From positions 62,001-126,000 of the forward strand of contig KN880464.1 of NCBI GenBank assembly GCA_000934385.1: a stretch of 64,000 bases of DNA, in the 5' to 3' direction. The stretch comes from Cylindrobasidium torrendii FP15055 ss-10. Its lineage: Eukaryota > Basidiomycota > Agaricomycetes > Agaricales > Physalacriaceae. The notes under the pieces are model-generated. The model did no database searches and had not been told where the DNA came from. It saw nothing but the letters and a program-made list of their open reading frames with translations. Positions 46,877 to 57,700 of the stretch are shown here, piece by piece (the first letter of the stretch is position 1; each line of letters opens with the position of its first letter). The translations under genes were made by a program, and so were the position numbers.

Positions 46877-47713
46877 CGAATTGACATAGAATAGAGGCTT
46901 TACTGTACACCTAGACGACATAGACACATTAGATTTGCTGCCATAATTTTGGGGATCTTTCTACAGTATATAGACTTACCAGGGCAGCTGTTAAAGCGCG
47001 TCGCCACATTCTACTCCGGGGCTTGCTATCAGTTCTTCTGGGACAAAGGGTTTATCAATCGGTAATTATAACACTTTTATCTTCCATTCCCATTGGACGC
47101 TTGCTCACTCCTACGAAACGTGTACTCGCGGGCGAGCGAGCACCACTTTGCAGCCCGGGCGAGCATTGGCCAATTCCATTGGCTCCCACCCGCCTATCGA
47201 TCGCGATCACCAACCACAACTTACCTTCTTGGTCAATTTCGTGACGCTCCATGTCATTATTGGATGTCCGCACGTTTCATTTGCCAGCATCTCAACAGTG
47301 CCTCATCTTGTCATTGTTTTCCACCTGTGGACACATAGTCGTGCCCAGGTCGTGCCGTCTACGGCTTCCCGGTTCAAAGCAGAACCTAGGCCGTCGCATT
47401 TTAGTGTTTTCCTCCGTACGAGAAGGTCAGTGTTGTATACCTGAGAAGCCTCGGCCCCCCAATGCATGCTCGAGGCTGATTTGTTGACGATAGCGGAGTG
47501 GCTGGCTGGGGAAACGTCCAGGCCCCGGACACTTCAATGTACCCCAGATTTCCCCATCTCCCCGCATCCGCCTGGCACACCATCGAGCAGTCGAGACCAG
47601 GTCAGATGTCCAAGTTGTCACCGATACTTGCCAAGGTATAAAAGCTGCGACGATTTATCTTTTCCATCCAACCTCTACCCTCTTCCTTCTACATTCATCG
47701 CCCTCACCTCAAA
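46877..47713. promoter_or_regulatory. Upstream region of the alcohol dehydrogenase gene
   Basis: 837 bp. Core promoter evidence at 47637 (TATA box). Short open frames of less than 120 codons have no recognisable content. Confidence 0.5.
47637..47644 (+). promoter_or_regulatory. TATA box of the alcohol dehydrogenase gene
   Basis: TATAAAAG, 70 bp upstream of the ATG at 47714, consistent with strong expression. Confidence 0.65.
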
Positions 47714-49048
47714 ATGTCTGTCCTACCCAACTTCACCATCCCGACCAAGCAGACCGTCGCCCTCGTTGAGAAGAGCGGTGGTACAGTCTCAATCAAGAAC
47801 GACTACCCAGTAACGCAACAGAGCGAGCTCAAGCCTGGCGAATGTCTCGTCAAGATTCAGGCTACTGGTGCGTGCTGTGCCAACTTCCTGTGTTCCACCC
47901 TCTAATGTTGTCAAATTAGGTTGCTGCCACACAGACCTGCATGCCGCCCTCGGTGACTGGCCTCTCAAGGCTATCTCCCCTCTCATCGGTGGACACGAGG
48001 GTGTTGGCATCATTGTCGCCATTGGTGATAACACCATTAGCGAGCGCAAGGTTGGGGACCGCGTCGGTATCAAGTGGTTGGCGGACTCTTGCCTGAACTG
48101 CGAGCAATGCCGCAATGGTCGCGAGCAGAGTGAGTCTTCGACGTTCACCCACAGTGTCGGTCACATATTGACTGCTTTCAGATTGCCCGGACGCGAAGCT
48201 CAGTGGCTTCACCGTTAACGGAACCTTCTCTGAATACTGCGTCTCTTTCTGCAATCACGTTTCGCCCATCCCCGAGGGCTTCGATTCCCAAGAAGCTGCT
48301 TCTATCCTCTGTGCAGTATGTGCATCGCATTCTCGTCATTTGCACTTCTCATTTTCCCTAGGGTGTTACCGTTTACCGTGCCATCAAGTACAGCCAGACC
48401 CGCCACGGCGACTGGATTGTCTTGCCTGGTGCTGGAGGTGGACTTGGACATCTTGCTGTTCAGTACGCCAAGGCTCGCGGCCTTCGCGTCGTCGCCATCG
48501 ACAGCGGCGCAGAGAAGAAGAAGCTTTGCCTTGAACTCGGTGCGGATGCATGGATCGACTTCAAGGAGTCCAAGGACATTGTCGCGGCCGTCAAGGCGGC
48601 TACTGGGGGCGATGGTGCCCACTCTGCCATTGTCACCGCTGCTCACGTAAGGCCTTGCCAATTTCTCCCAGTCCTTGAGCTCATGATACCTCCTAGCCCT
48701 CTGGTTATACTCAAGCCGTCGACTACCTCCGTGGTGGAGGAACCCTCATGGCTGTTGGCCTTCCGGGAGAGGCGAAGCTCGAGGCTTCCATCTTCTTCAC
48801 TGTCTTCAAGAGCATCTCCATCCTTGGTTCGTATGTTGGCAACCGCCAGGACGCCTACGAGGCTCTCGACCTCGCAGCGCAAGGCAAGGTTCGCGTCCAC
48901 TACGTCTCTAAGCCATTGTCCGACCTCAAAGCGTATGTTCCTGTCATTGAATTTGTCGAATGCATACTCATTGCACTATAGTACCTACGAGGGTCTGAAG
49001 GAGGGCACCGTTGCGGGACGTATTGTCTTCGACCTGTCGAAGCAGTAG
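47714..49048 (+). CDS. Zinc-containing alcohol dehydrogenase (ADH1 type)
   Basis: Cytosolic ethanol/acetaldehyde oxidoreductase, NAD-dependent. MSVLPNFTIPTKQTVALVEK start. Catalytic zinc site: GCCHTDLHAALGDWP and GGHEGVG; structural zinc cysteines in CLNCEQCRNGREQNC. Cofactor Rossmann motif WIVLPGAGGGLGHLAVQYAK with GxGxxG. Then ELGADAWIDFKESKDIVAAV, TLMAVGLPGEAKLEASIFF, TVFKSISILGSYVGN and the end GTVAGRIVFDLSKQ. About 350 residues, exon count six: introns after QATG (47872), EQ (48131), LCA (48316), AAH (48646) and SDLKA (48933). The first intron brings CCHTD into frame. All catalytic residues present; complete. Confidence 0.93.
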
Positions 49049-49934
49049 ACGCGACATTCAAAATGGACGAGGGTTTCGAGGAATCTAAAGGAAAGATTAA
49101 CTAACTGCAATTTGTATCAGTAGCATACTTGTATGTAACATTTGGAACGACTCGTTTTCGCAGAGTCTCGCGAAGTGCATGATATCGGCTTGGATATGGT
49201 TCACTTGCATTTGGAAGCCAACCATAAGAGTGGGTCGCACAAGTACAGGCAAAGTTGCGTCCCGCCTGTGCCGGCGCGTTTAAGTCCTCAGACTTGTCTC
49301 CGACTAGTTACGCTGTGATGATAGCTCTCCGAAGGGGTCAGCGCTGCGCTTGAAGGGGTCAATGTCATAGAGAGATTGAATCGGAAAAGAAGACCCATCC
49401 TTCCGCGCAGTAAGCAAAACAGGCATAAGTAACTTCGAGCGGTCAATGACGATGTCAAACAAAGGCTAATTCAGTGCTAATTCGCACCGTGACAAGGCAT
49501 CACGTTTGTGACAAACTCGATCACGTGGGGTGTGTCTCCGTCTCGATTATGATGTTGTCCCGCATTTCACGCGGAGAAACTATCGGAAATAACTGAATCT
49601 CCCTCTTTAGACTTCGGGCTGTGTGATTCTTGGGTGCGTATCAAGACTCAGAGCCCTATGATGCTCGAGATACTTTGCAAAGCTGAAGCATAGTATCCTG
49701 CCCTGCACCTAGGTGACTTACTTGCACAAAGTTCTTGAACTCTGAACAATTGAATATCAACGATAGAAATCCCGCTAAAGAGTCCAATTTGATACGTATC
49801 GTACGTCTCTTGCACGGCGGATTTTGAGCCACTAATTCGGCAGAGGCTGGCTATTAACAGGCCAGGATATTGTATTGCTGTACACTCAGACATCGATAAT
49901 AAACATTTACCCCTTCGTCTTCATTATCGCCTGG

Positions 49935-49969
49935 AGGAGCGTTCGTCTTGGTGGTGAACGAACGCTCCT
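49935..49969. repeat. Perfect 12-bp inverted repeat (hairpin)
   Basis: AGGAGCGTTCGT at 49935-49946 and its exact reverse complement ACGAACGCTCCT at 49958-49969, with an 11-nt loop. Located 48 bp before a TATA box and 133 bp before the start of the small gene. Confidence 0.85.
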
Positions 49970-50016
49970 ACACACATACAGGCTCCTATAGCTATGGGGC
50001 CATGTATCTTCGCCGG

Positions 50017-50023
50017 TATAAAG
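50017..50023 (+). promoter_or_regulatory. TATA box of the small 114-aa gene
   Basis: TATAAAG, 79 bp upstream of the ATG at 50102. Confidence 0.5.
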
Positions 50024-50101
50024 AGAGCGCGCCAAAAAAGTGTCGGGAGCACCCTAAATACCCTCACCACCCTGCCAAAGCTTCACCCATCATTCACAAA
50101 G

Positions 50102-50446
50102 ATGGTCGGATCACGCCGCTTTTCCATTTCGTTCAACATCTTCCATATCCGGTCAAGGAGCAAGGACTCGAGTTCAAGTGACGAACCTCGCGCATCACCC
50201 ATCAAGCCTGTACGAATGCCTGCAGAGCCTCGCAAGCTGCGCCGCGTCGAGCGTAAATCAGTCGACCTACGGCGAAAATTCACACGGGACGAGGCTATGA
50301 TTGTTTCTATCAGCGACGCCAGGCATTCCGCTGACTGGGAGTACGCGGACGCAATGATGGCGGAGAACGTCAAGATATTTGACCAGCCTGAGAGGAGGTA
50401 TAGTGATCCAGGCGAGGTGGACGCGGAATCGCATGGGAGACCATGA
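50102..50446 (+). CDS. Small basic protein, 114 aa
   Basis: Function unknown. Uninterrupted frame MVGSRRFSISFNIFHIRSRS to PGEVDAESHGRP. Rich in Arg, Ser, Asp and Glu, with stretches such as PAEPRKLRRVERKSVDLRRK and MIVSISDARHSADWEYADAM; no membrane segment or signal peptide. An upstream ATG at 49994 in the same frame would add 36 residues, but the TATA box at 50017 lies 3' of it, which favours the start at 50102. No homologue recognised. Support comes from the promoter layout and the highly charged, non-random composition. Confidence 0.5.
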   Translation: MVGSRRFSISFNIFHIRSRSKDSSSSDEPRASPIKPVRMPAEPRKLRRVERKSVDLRRKFTRDEAMIVSISDARHSADWEYADAMMAENVKIFDQPERRYSDPGEVDAESHGRP

Positions 50447-50904
50447 CCCCTGGTCTACCCCTTCCTCTTGGATGGGCCGTCCCCCCTGCTATCTTCTACC
50501 CAAAACCTCTGCACATAGCTTCCACTTCCACTTCACGTCCATCCCACCCTTGCTTTTTATCACCGTTATACCATTTCTCTCGGGCACTCATCACTATCGT
50601 GTTTTCTTTTGCTCATGCTGGAGTCGGGATCGCTTTTGTCGTCATTATCTTGTTTGTACTTGTACATGCGTAGCACAGTCCTTGCACAAATACCAACAGC
50701 CTTTGTTGGTGAAGCTCGAAGTCTTGTCCACATCTGTATTGACAAGGCATAGTATGTGAAGTAAATCGTCCTTCATCCAGGCGCACTGCCCAGTGAACAT
50801 AAGAAAATCCACTCGAGCAAAGAAATGTCCTTGCCAATCGTATTTAGTAGTAAAGACAGTGTCAGCGTATACAACAAAACCCTCAAAATACCCTCTGTAA
50901 ATAA
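50447..50904. other. Intergenic, convergent
   Basis: 458 bp of 3'-flank from two convergent genes. No exon recognised. Confidence 0.5.
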
Positions 50905-52190
50905 TCAAGAAAGCGTGAAAACAGTTAACAATAAGATAACGAGCAACATAGCGTGGGGGTGTAGGTATGGCGCGGCGTCAGCGCTGGCCGCTGCGACCGT
51001 CGGTGCGTAACCCTCGCCGCATGCCCCATCAGCAAGCACCTGCGCCGCCGGATACGTCTTCTGCAATGCATCATTCTCCGCGTATGCATTGGCATACACA
51101 TTCATTACGCTCTTCGTACACGCTGAGCACGACGGTGTCGACGTCTTTGGGACGCTGATACCCAGCGGGAGCTGATAGAAGTATTGGTCGGACGGATTGC
51201 TGTTGTGCGCTGCGTTCACATAGCAGTAGGTGTTCGAAGACGGGTCGCTCTCGCATGCTGTCTTGTACATCGGTTCGTACGCCTGTAGCGCCCGGAGCGT
51301 CGATGATGCGATTTTGCTCTCGTCTTCGACGTCCGCAGCGCAAGCCGTTGGCAATGCGTTGGCGAACCACTCCATATTGCTCCGACATGCATCAAAGCCC
51401 AGTGGTGGATTACATGTCGCCCACACCAAAGTATTCAGGTCTTCAAGATTGGACTGTGCCTGAGGAAATGAGCTTTGAAAACATGAGAGGTGTCTAGGGC
51501 AAGACTCACATCGATAAAGTCATTCGAGGTTTGCAAAAGAATGGAAAATGGTCGGCACAACTTGAACGAAGCCGAACTGGTCATGTTGGAGAAGAATCTG
51601 TAGCAGGTCATGGACGCATAGTTCTGGGTGATGTCACTGTTGAACGCAGCGGGGAACGGGTCAGGGAGCGTAGGATTCGTTGGAATGGTCGGCACAGGCT
51701 GCGCAGTTGCTGCCAATGAGGTGGAAGTCGCCAACAGCACACCAGGTGCACCTGATCCAAGGAGCAGGCTCGTTGCAGTCGCGGATATGGCCTCGGATAC
51801 GGTTGAGGCAGCGCCCTCGTCGTTCGCAGGGTGTCGTTTGTGCAAGCTCCAATGCGATAAGCCGTTCCAAGGTAGAGGCGATCCAGAGAGGACGTCGAAC
51901 GCAGCAGGATGTGGGAGCAAGCGCGTCGAGAGCGTGATAAGGATGAGAGCCAACGGTGTGAGAACAACCATCCATCTTGTCCGGCGCCCCGTCGCTTTCT
52001 TGACAGCTTCGGGTGCGATTATAGGTGGGAAATACTCCTGCTTTTCGTCCGCGCCGTCTGCGCTCGGTGGGAGAGGAGATGCAGGAGGTGTGAACATGGT
52101 ACCCTGCCAGGTAAAGATTGTGGTGGGAAACGAATGTGGTTGGATCCAGGCAAGCCGTTTGCACGGCCGAGCGAGCGAGCTACTCCTCAA
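50905..52190 (-). CDS. DUF7729-like membrane-associated/secreted protein
   Basis: Probable cell-surface protein of an uncharacterised basidiomycete family (DUF7729 from memory). Two exons joined at NDFID | AQSNLEDLNTL across a 50-nt intron near 51460-51509. Candidate starts: MRSSSLARPCKRLAWIQPHS at 52190, or MFTPPASPLPPSADGADEK at 52097, which I prefer. RRTRWMVVLTPLALILITLS is a type II membrane anchor. Luminal part contains paired Cys in MTCYRFFSNMTSSASFKLC, WATCNPPLGFDACRSNMEWF, TYCYVNAAHNSN, PSCSACTKSVMNVYANAYAE and GACGEGYAP; about 10 cysteines suggest disulfides. The C-terminus HPHAMLLVILLLTVFTLS is a second hydrophobic tail that looks like a GPI-attachment signal. Confidence 0.7.
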
Positions 52191-52920
52191 GGACTAGAGA
52201 GAAAAGTTAGCCTTTGGGGGCAAGAAGATAATGCACTGTCGCGCACTGATCCCTTCCTTCTTGTCTGCGCGTCCCAGATGCACTCGCCAACAACGGCGAA
52301 GAGTGGAGACAGCGATAAACGTAGAAGATGATGGTGGAAAGAGACAGAGAAACGGTGAGCCCACTCCGGCGCTAAGGTGCCTGGGCTGCCAGGGCCAATA
52401 TTTCGGGGCGCGCGCAATCGATCGGTGCCAGGTGGCTGTGTTTCGATTTCCCATTGTCCCTTTATAAGTTGCCTGTCGAGTTTTTATGTATATTGCTCAA
52501 TATTCCATGTCTCCTGCTTGACAACAACTCCACCGAGATACAAAATTCAGATAACCAGCGCTAGTCGAAGATATCGAATTGTATGCGACGCTGCACGCCA
52601 CCTGGTGCTAGTTGTTCTGCGCCGCCTTCTCGCATACAAACAGAAAGACCCCAGATATTCCCTCCCATTCAGCGCGCTGATGACTCCCACTGACGGTACG
52701 CACCCATGGAACTACGCACCGAGCTTCTGCAATGGCCCTGGTAACAGGCGAAAACCACACGAGCCTGAAGAAAGAAAGAACTCTTCTTGTTGGCTGACTC
52801 GTGGCCAGTAAGAAAACTCCCACATCCAAGTGCCCGAATGGTGCGCAATTGGCTACCTCTATAGCGGTATACTTGTTGGTACATACATCTACTCCTCTTC
52901 TATGTATCTAGTGGAACACT
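52191..52920. other. Intergenic region
   Basis: 730 bp. Short open frames only, none recognised. Confidence 0.5.
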
Positions 52921-54390
52921 TTACGCGCACGCCCTCTTGCGCATAATCTGGTTCTGCTTCACGAGCATGATGCTGTACATCATCTTTACATGAGGCGCTG
53001 CCACCTCGAGTCTCTTCGCTAACCGCACAACAGACCCCCACACGGGCTCGATTTCCATTGGTGCGCCCTTCTCTAAATCAATCAATGTCGATGGTTTTGT
53101 TGAGGCGTCGGGCTGAGCGATTGTAAGTCGGGGCGTTCCCAAGCACCGAAAGGGAGGACATACGCAGGTGAACATCTTGCGCATCATTTCGACCAGCGCG
53201 CGCCCAGCACCGGGTCTAAAGCATTCGAACGAATCCGGAATGCCCATTGCGTGTCCTGAATCGTGGATCAGAGCATGCCTCAAGCGATTGGTCGAGTCGA
53301 CATACCTATCCGCACGCAGTCCTCAAAGATATCCTCCGCCAACCCAAGGGAGTATTCTTCAATCAGTTCTGTGTGGGCTGGGTGCACGTAAACCTCGTAG
53401 CTCTGTCCATCCTGCGGTGGCGGTCGAAACAACGCCATTATGGGGTATCTGGGAGAGGCCATGAACACTAGCCAACAATAAGACTCTGTCGACGTACCCA
53501 GTCAACACACACAATCCGCTAAACACCACATTTCTCATATTCTTGTCAAATTTATATCGTTGCACCTCGGGAACGATGTTGGTCTTGCTCCCTCCTCTTT
53601 TCAGCGCTCGGCCTATCCGGTCGAGGGTATACTGCTCCTCAACGCTATTCACAGTTGTCGTGTAATCGTCTGGCCTGTACACTCCTAAGTACAACTCCTC
53701 CTGTAACATTATGTCAGTCTCGAAAGTCATAGCAGAAGGGCAGATCACGTACATATGCATTGTGGTTAACGACAGCGCCTGCCTGGTTCGTGAAGATGTG
53801 AAGCGCAGCACTTATGACACTCGGTCGCTCGGTAACCGTCCTGAGGCGCTCGTATAACTCTCGCTCGATGTCGAACCCGTTTTGAAAGAGTACGTATGTT
53901 GGCTGGCCGTAGGCGCTCGTATAGACATCGCAGAGTAAGGGCTCGAGGATCTTGGATGTCGGGAGCACCTCTGGGACGCATTTAGAAGTGACGATAACAT
54001 AGTCGTATCGTTTGACTGCCGCCGCTCCTATGGAAGAATACACTGGACACGACAGTCAGTCTGACAGTGCTGGCAGGCCATGGGCCGGGCGTACAGTGAT
54101 GTGGTCTCCATCCCTCCTTTGTGCCAAATTTCTCGCTCTTGATGTGTAAACCTTGGTCTGTGAGGCAGTCAGTCGACAAAGAAACTGAACGAGCGTCGTC
54201 GACGTACTCTTAATCAAATCGAAATTGCTGCGCGCAACAGCAGATACGTTGACAAGGCCTGAAGCATCGAGGACGTATGCGTCTGTAACCTGGTTCCAGC
54301 CAGAGGACAACCACGACAACGAAGTCACCTACAAATGCTGCCAATGGCGCCCAGCCCAACAACAAGGACTTCTAGTCTTGAAGCACCCAT
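52921..54390 (-). CDS. Ketopantoate reductase-like protein (ApbA/PanE family), paralog 1
   Basis: NADP-dependent 2-dehydropantoate 2-reductase family; primary role pantothenate/CoA synthesis, but fungal paralogs may have other substrates. Starts MGASRLEVLVVGLGAIGSI (Rossmann GxGxxG). The intron (donor GTAGGTGAC, acceptor TTACAG) joins it to YAYVLDASGLVNVSAVARSN. Further: YDYVIVTSKCVPEVLPTSKI, YVLFQNGFDIERELYERL, TERPSVISAALHIF, YLGVYRPDDYTTTVNSVEEQ, RYKFDKNMRNVVFSGLCVLT, GIPDSFECFRPGAGRALVE and MKMMYSIMLVKQNQI-type C-terminus (PHVKMMYSIMLVKQNQIMRK), ending RACA. At least six introns; exon boundaries match paralog 2. Catalytic Lys region sits in RYKFDKN. Confidence 0.85.
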
Positions 54391-55198
54391 TTTGTGTGTA
54401 TAGACGGTAGGGCAGAGGGATAAGAATGAGGTAGAGGCAAGCAACCGACGTGGAGGGAGGCAAGAAAGGACCGGATATTTGCCTGTTGGTCTGGAGCAGA
54501 ATTTTTATACCCCAGTAGTGCTGAGTACCGCAAGGTTCAAGCAAGTTCCGTAGATAAGAACGAGGATCCGGAGCGTCAAAGCCATTGTTGTTGTGTGTAC
54601 GAGCCAGCACTCAGAAAGCGTCTCTCCAAATGTTCTTTGAACATCAGAGGACAAGATACTTGCCCTTCAATCAGAGAAACCAAGTCTACACTCTCAACTG
54701 TAGCGTAGATAATTCAGTCAAGCACTTGGAAGAAGAGCGTGGCGCATTTGGCTCTCGGACGGATCTTACACCACGCACGATGGCGCGTTTTAGGGTCGTG
54801 ACGGTGATGGTTGGGAAGAAAGTCACGCCAGGTCACGCATTGTGCACATGACGGACAACTCTCAGCATCCTCCCATCACCCACTCTACTTTATCTGAACT
54901 GATGTTACTGTGAACCGTGACTTACTCTCCAACTGCTTTTGAATTGAACGGAAAGACTAGCGTCATGGTGATGACTGGAATGCGACATGGAACGCTCAAA
55001 CGGACAAGTTTACGCGTCGTTTTTCGGTCTTCCGAGCCAGTCACGCACTGCACGAGTCCTCAGTGAAGTGAGCTGAGGATGTAGAAGATCTTTCTACAAG
55101 CCCAATGCACTTCTAAGCCGCGCTTACGCACTCATGCGTGTAAGAATCTATATAAGTCAGCGACAGAACCTGTCCCTCTTCACAATTCTCTGACCATC
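54391..55198. promoter_or_regulatory. 808-bp divergent promoter region of the ketopantoate-reductase pair
   Basis: Between two head-to-head paralogs. TATATAAG at 55149 serves paralog 2. No TATA box noted for paralog 1. The plus-strand frame at 54585-54851 is not supported. Confidence 0.5.
55149..55156 (+). promoter_or_regulatory. TATA box of ketopantoate-reductase paralog 2
   Basis: TATATAAG, 43 bp upstream of the ATG at 55199. Confidence 0.6.
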
Positions 55199-56705
55199 AT
55201 GTCCACTGAGAAGAAATCTGAAATACTCCTTGTTGGCCTCGGCGCTATTGGAACCATCTGTCTGTATGACTCGGTGCTTTTCGATGCAGCGTACTGACGA
55301 GTGGGCGCTGCTTCAGACGCGTATGTCCTGCAAGCCTCCGGCCTCGCAAACGTGACTGTAGTTGCTCGAAGCAACTACGATGTAGCAAAAGGTGATTAGC
55401 CATTTGATCACTTGGAAGCACTGGTGAACATGATGATGCTCGCAGGCAGCGGCATACACATCAAGAGCCTCAAGTTCGGTAATCATCCCGGCTGGAAGCC
55501 CGACAATGGTTTGCATCGCATTCCAGAGATGAGAGCGCACCGCTCATTGCTCCTAGTCGTCGCCAGCATTGCCGAGGCTGCGACCAAGCAATACGACTAC
55601 GTTATCGTAACAACGAAGCTCGTCCCCGAGCTCCTCACAACCCCTCAGCTCCTCGAACCCTTCCTCACGGCACCATACATCGACTCCTTCGAACAGCCCG
55701 TCTATGTCCTGGCACAGAACGGCTTGGAAATAGAGCAAGATCTCTACGATGCCGTCGCAGCTTTGGGGAAAACACCAAAAATCCTCCCTTGCGCTCTACA
55801 AATCGGGTGCAGCCTGGTTGACAATGTTGTTGAGCATCTCACAGGCGTTAGTAGTAGCCATCCACAGTCCCGCTGCCCGAGGTGTTGACAACATTCGAAT
55901 AGGAAAACATCATCATTGGTTTTCACAGGCCGAACGACTACCTGACCGCTACCAACACCGCGGACGAACAAGCCACCCTCGACGACCTGACCAATATCTT
56001 GAAGACGGGCGGCAGCGACGCAAGGGGCGTTCCAGATATCCCACGCTATAAGTTCCACAAGAATGTAGGCAATTGCACACTGGTGTCGACGACCGTGTTG
56101 ACTGGGTCCGTCCTTGACCTGGATCATGCACAACCCGAGTGTTCTCATAACAAAATCATAGATACTTCCTGTCCGCCTTTCTGCGCCAGCCGCCGACAAA
56201 CGAGGGAGATTACACTGAGTACTTGCACCCGAGGAACAAGGATAAGGTCGAGCAATACACTATTGCCGAGTTCAAGGGTTTGGTGAAGGAGAACCTCGAC
56301 GTAGGTGCGTAGAGCCAGCACGACATCCTTGCCAGCGCCTCATACTAACATCTCGCGGAATTCAGCGAAGGCCATTGGATTCCCATCGACGGCCGACTGT
56401 CTTCCCCCAACCATGGCGGACGATACGATTGCCACAATGCGCGGGATGTTTGCAAATGTGCGTTCTCCCCATGGTCTTCTTGACGATGGCTAACGTCTGC
56501 CTAGCCTGCGGTGAAGGACGGCTTGATGACCTCAACACAGCGCGACTGCGCGAGCAACCTTCCCATGGAGGTCGAGGTCATCCTTGGCTCTGTGGTTCGC
56601 CTGGCGGAGAAGTTCCAAGTCGACATCCCTCGTATTCGAATGGCATACGCCATGATCCTCGTAAAACAGAACCAGATATTCAGGCTGAAGGGAGTCAAAG
56701 CATAG
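55199..56705 (+). CDS. Ketopantoate reductase-like protein, paralog 2
   Basis: Same family and exon plan as the minus-strand gene. Starts MSTEKKSEILLVGLGAIGTI; an intron (GTCTGTATG...TTCAG) in the same codon as in paralog 1 joins to YAYVLQASGLANVTVVARSN. Further: YDYVIVTTKLVPELLTTPQL, VYVLAQNGLEIEQDLYDAVA, KTPKILPCALQIG, IIGFHRPNDYLTATNTADEQ, RYKFHKNVGNCTLVSTTVLT, RYFLSAFLRQPPTNEGDYTE, AIGFPSTADCLPPTMADDTI and the terminal RIRMAYAMILVKQNQIFRLK, GVKA. About 400 residues. Both copies keep the Rossmann Gly motif and the RYKF-x-KN block, so both may be active. Confidence 0.85.
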
Positions 56706-57010
56706 AGGAGTGTAGCATGAGAGATGCTGTTGCTTGCAATTGTATCAAGATACTGTATTGTGGCTTGTCTGGCCGTTGGCTGGATGCAAAAATCAACTCG
56801 GTTAAGTCAACTGGTGAGGCGAATTGAGAGCAGACAGAGGGCAATGCTTAGATGTCGCTTTTATTGGTATCAGGAGGCGTGTTTATGCAAATGCTTAGGC
56901 AATGATGGGGAGAAAAGACTGAAATTGGAGATACAGAGTATGTGTTCTATGCAACCTATGCATACAAATTAGTTCTAGTTAGGATATTATTTGGGCCTAC
57001 TCACCAGAAA
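56706..57010. other. Intergenic, convergent 3' flanks
   Basis: 305 bp between the stops of the ketopantoate-reductase gene and QCR8. Nothing recognised. Confidence 0.5.
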
Positions 57011-57553
57011 TCAGTGACCGTGGCCACCAGCCTCTCCGGAGGCGAGCATACCCGCTTTGCTCTCGTGGTACTCCGTGTAGTTGTTCGCCCACTTGTAGAT
57101 CCCGTACCCTCGGGTTAACATGAGCGCCCGAGCATGACACTAACTGAGTGGGACACACCGAAGCCGAAGGGAACAACCCAGTATACCGCCTCCTGCGAGA
57201 TACGCCTGTATCCGTTGAAGAGGTAATCACTGGCCCAGTTCTTTCCTGCTTTGCCCTGGAATGAGGAGAGCGCTGTCATAAAATGTATGCATTAGTCTTG
57301 ACTTTCGGAGGGTTGAACATGCAACGCACCGTAGCTCTTGATTCCCTTCTGCCTCACGAAGTTTCCGTGCTTGTCTCCCCACCAAGTACTCTAATTTCCT
57401 TTCGTTAGTTCCGTTGGAAACTTGCCGCGTACGATTGGCTCACCCAAGCCCGCTTGGCTATAGAACGAAAGGGAAATTAGCGTTTTTCGCAGAAGGTAGA
57501 GCTGCAGACGTACGGCCAGGCATCTCAGAAAGGCGGATAAGTGTAGGCCGCAT
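57011..57553 (-). CDS. QCR8: Cytochrome bc1 complex subunit 8 (ubiquinol-binding protein QCR8)
   Basis: Small mitochondrial inner-membrane subunit of complex III. Five short exons, all in phase: MRPTLIRLSEMPG, P-KRAW, STWWGDKHGNFVRQKGIKSY, ALSSFQGKAGKNWASDYLFN plus GYRRISQEAVYWVVPFGFG, and YGIYKWANNYTEYHESKAG, ending MLASGEAGGHGH. The pattern (K-x-G-N-x-x-R-Q-K-G, then F-x-x-R-x-G and one membrane segment VYWVVPFGFGYGIYKWAN) is the QCR8 family, about 107 residues. The start at 57553 was chosen because exon 1 to exon 3 phases agree only from here. Shares a 147-bp upstream region with the deaminase gene. Confidence 0.93.
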
Positions 57554-57700
57554 TGTTATGTGGGTGTCGGTGAAGGGAGGTGTCAAGCGTGCAACTGAGC
57601 CGGATGGCTCCGGATCTGGTGCCGATCAGACGGCTGTGACCGCTGGCTTAGTAATAGGACAGACATACCGAGCTCATATTCCCACCATCACTGTCATCTA
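57554..57700. promoter_or_regulatory. 147-bp bidirectional upstream region (QCR8/deaminase)
   Basis: Only 147 bp separate the QCR8 ATG (minus) from the deaminase ATG (plus), so both core promoters must overlap here. About 25 bp before the deaminase ATG (CCCACCATCACTGTCATC) recur before the ATG of the truncated copy at 29807. Confidence 0.6.

Larger units (their letters stand above)
49049..50101. other. Intergenic, 1.05 kb, with a perfect hairpin
   Basis: 3'-flank of the ADH gene and 5'-flank of the small ORF at 50102. Contains the hairpin at 49935-49969 and a TATA box at 50017. No other coding signal. Confidence 0.5.

Noticed and set aside
51628..52197. 189-codon plus-strand frame
   Set aside because: Antisense to the DUF7729-like gene, whose cysteine pattern and membrane segments are convincing.
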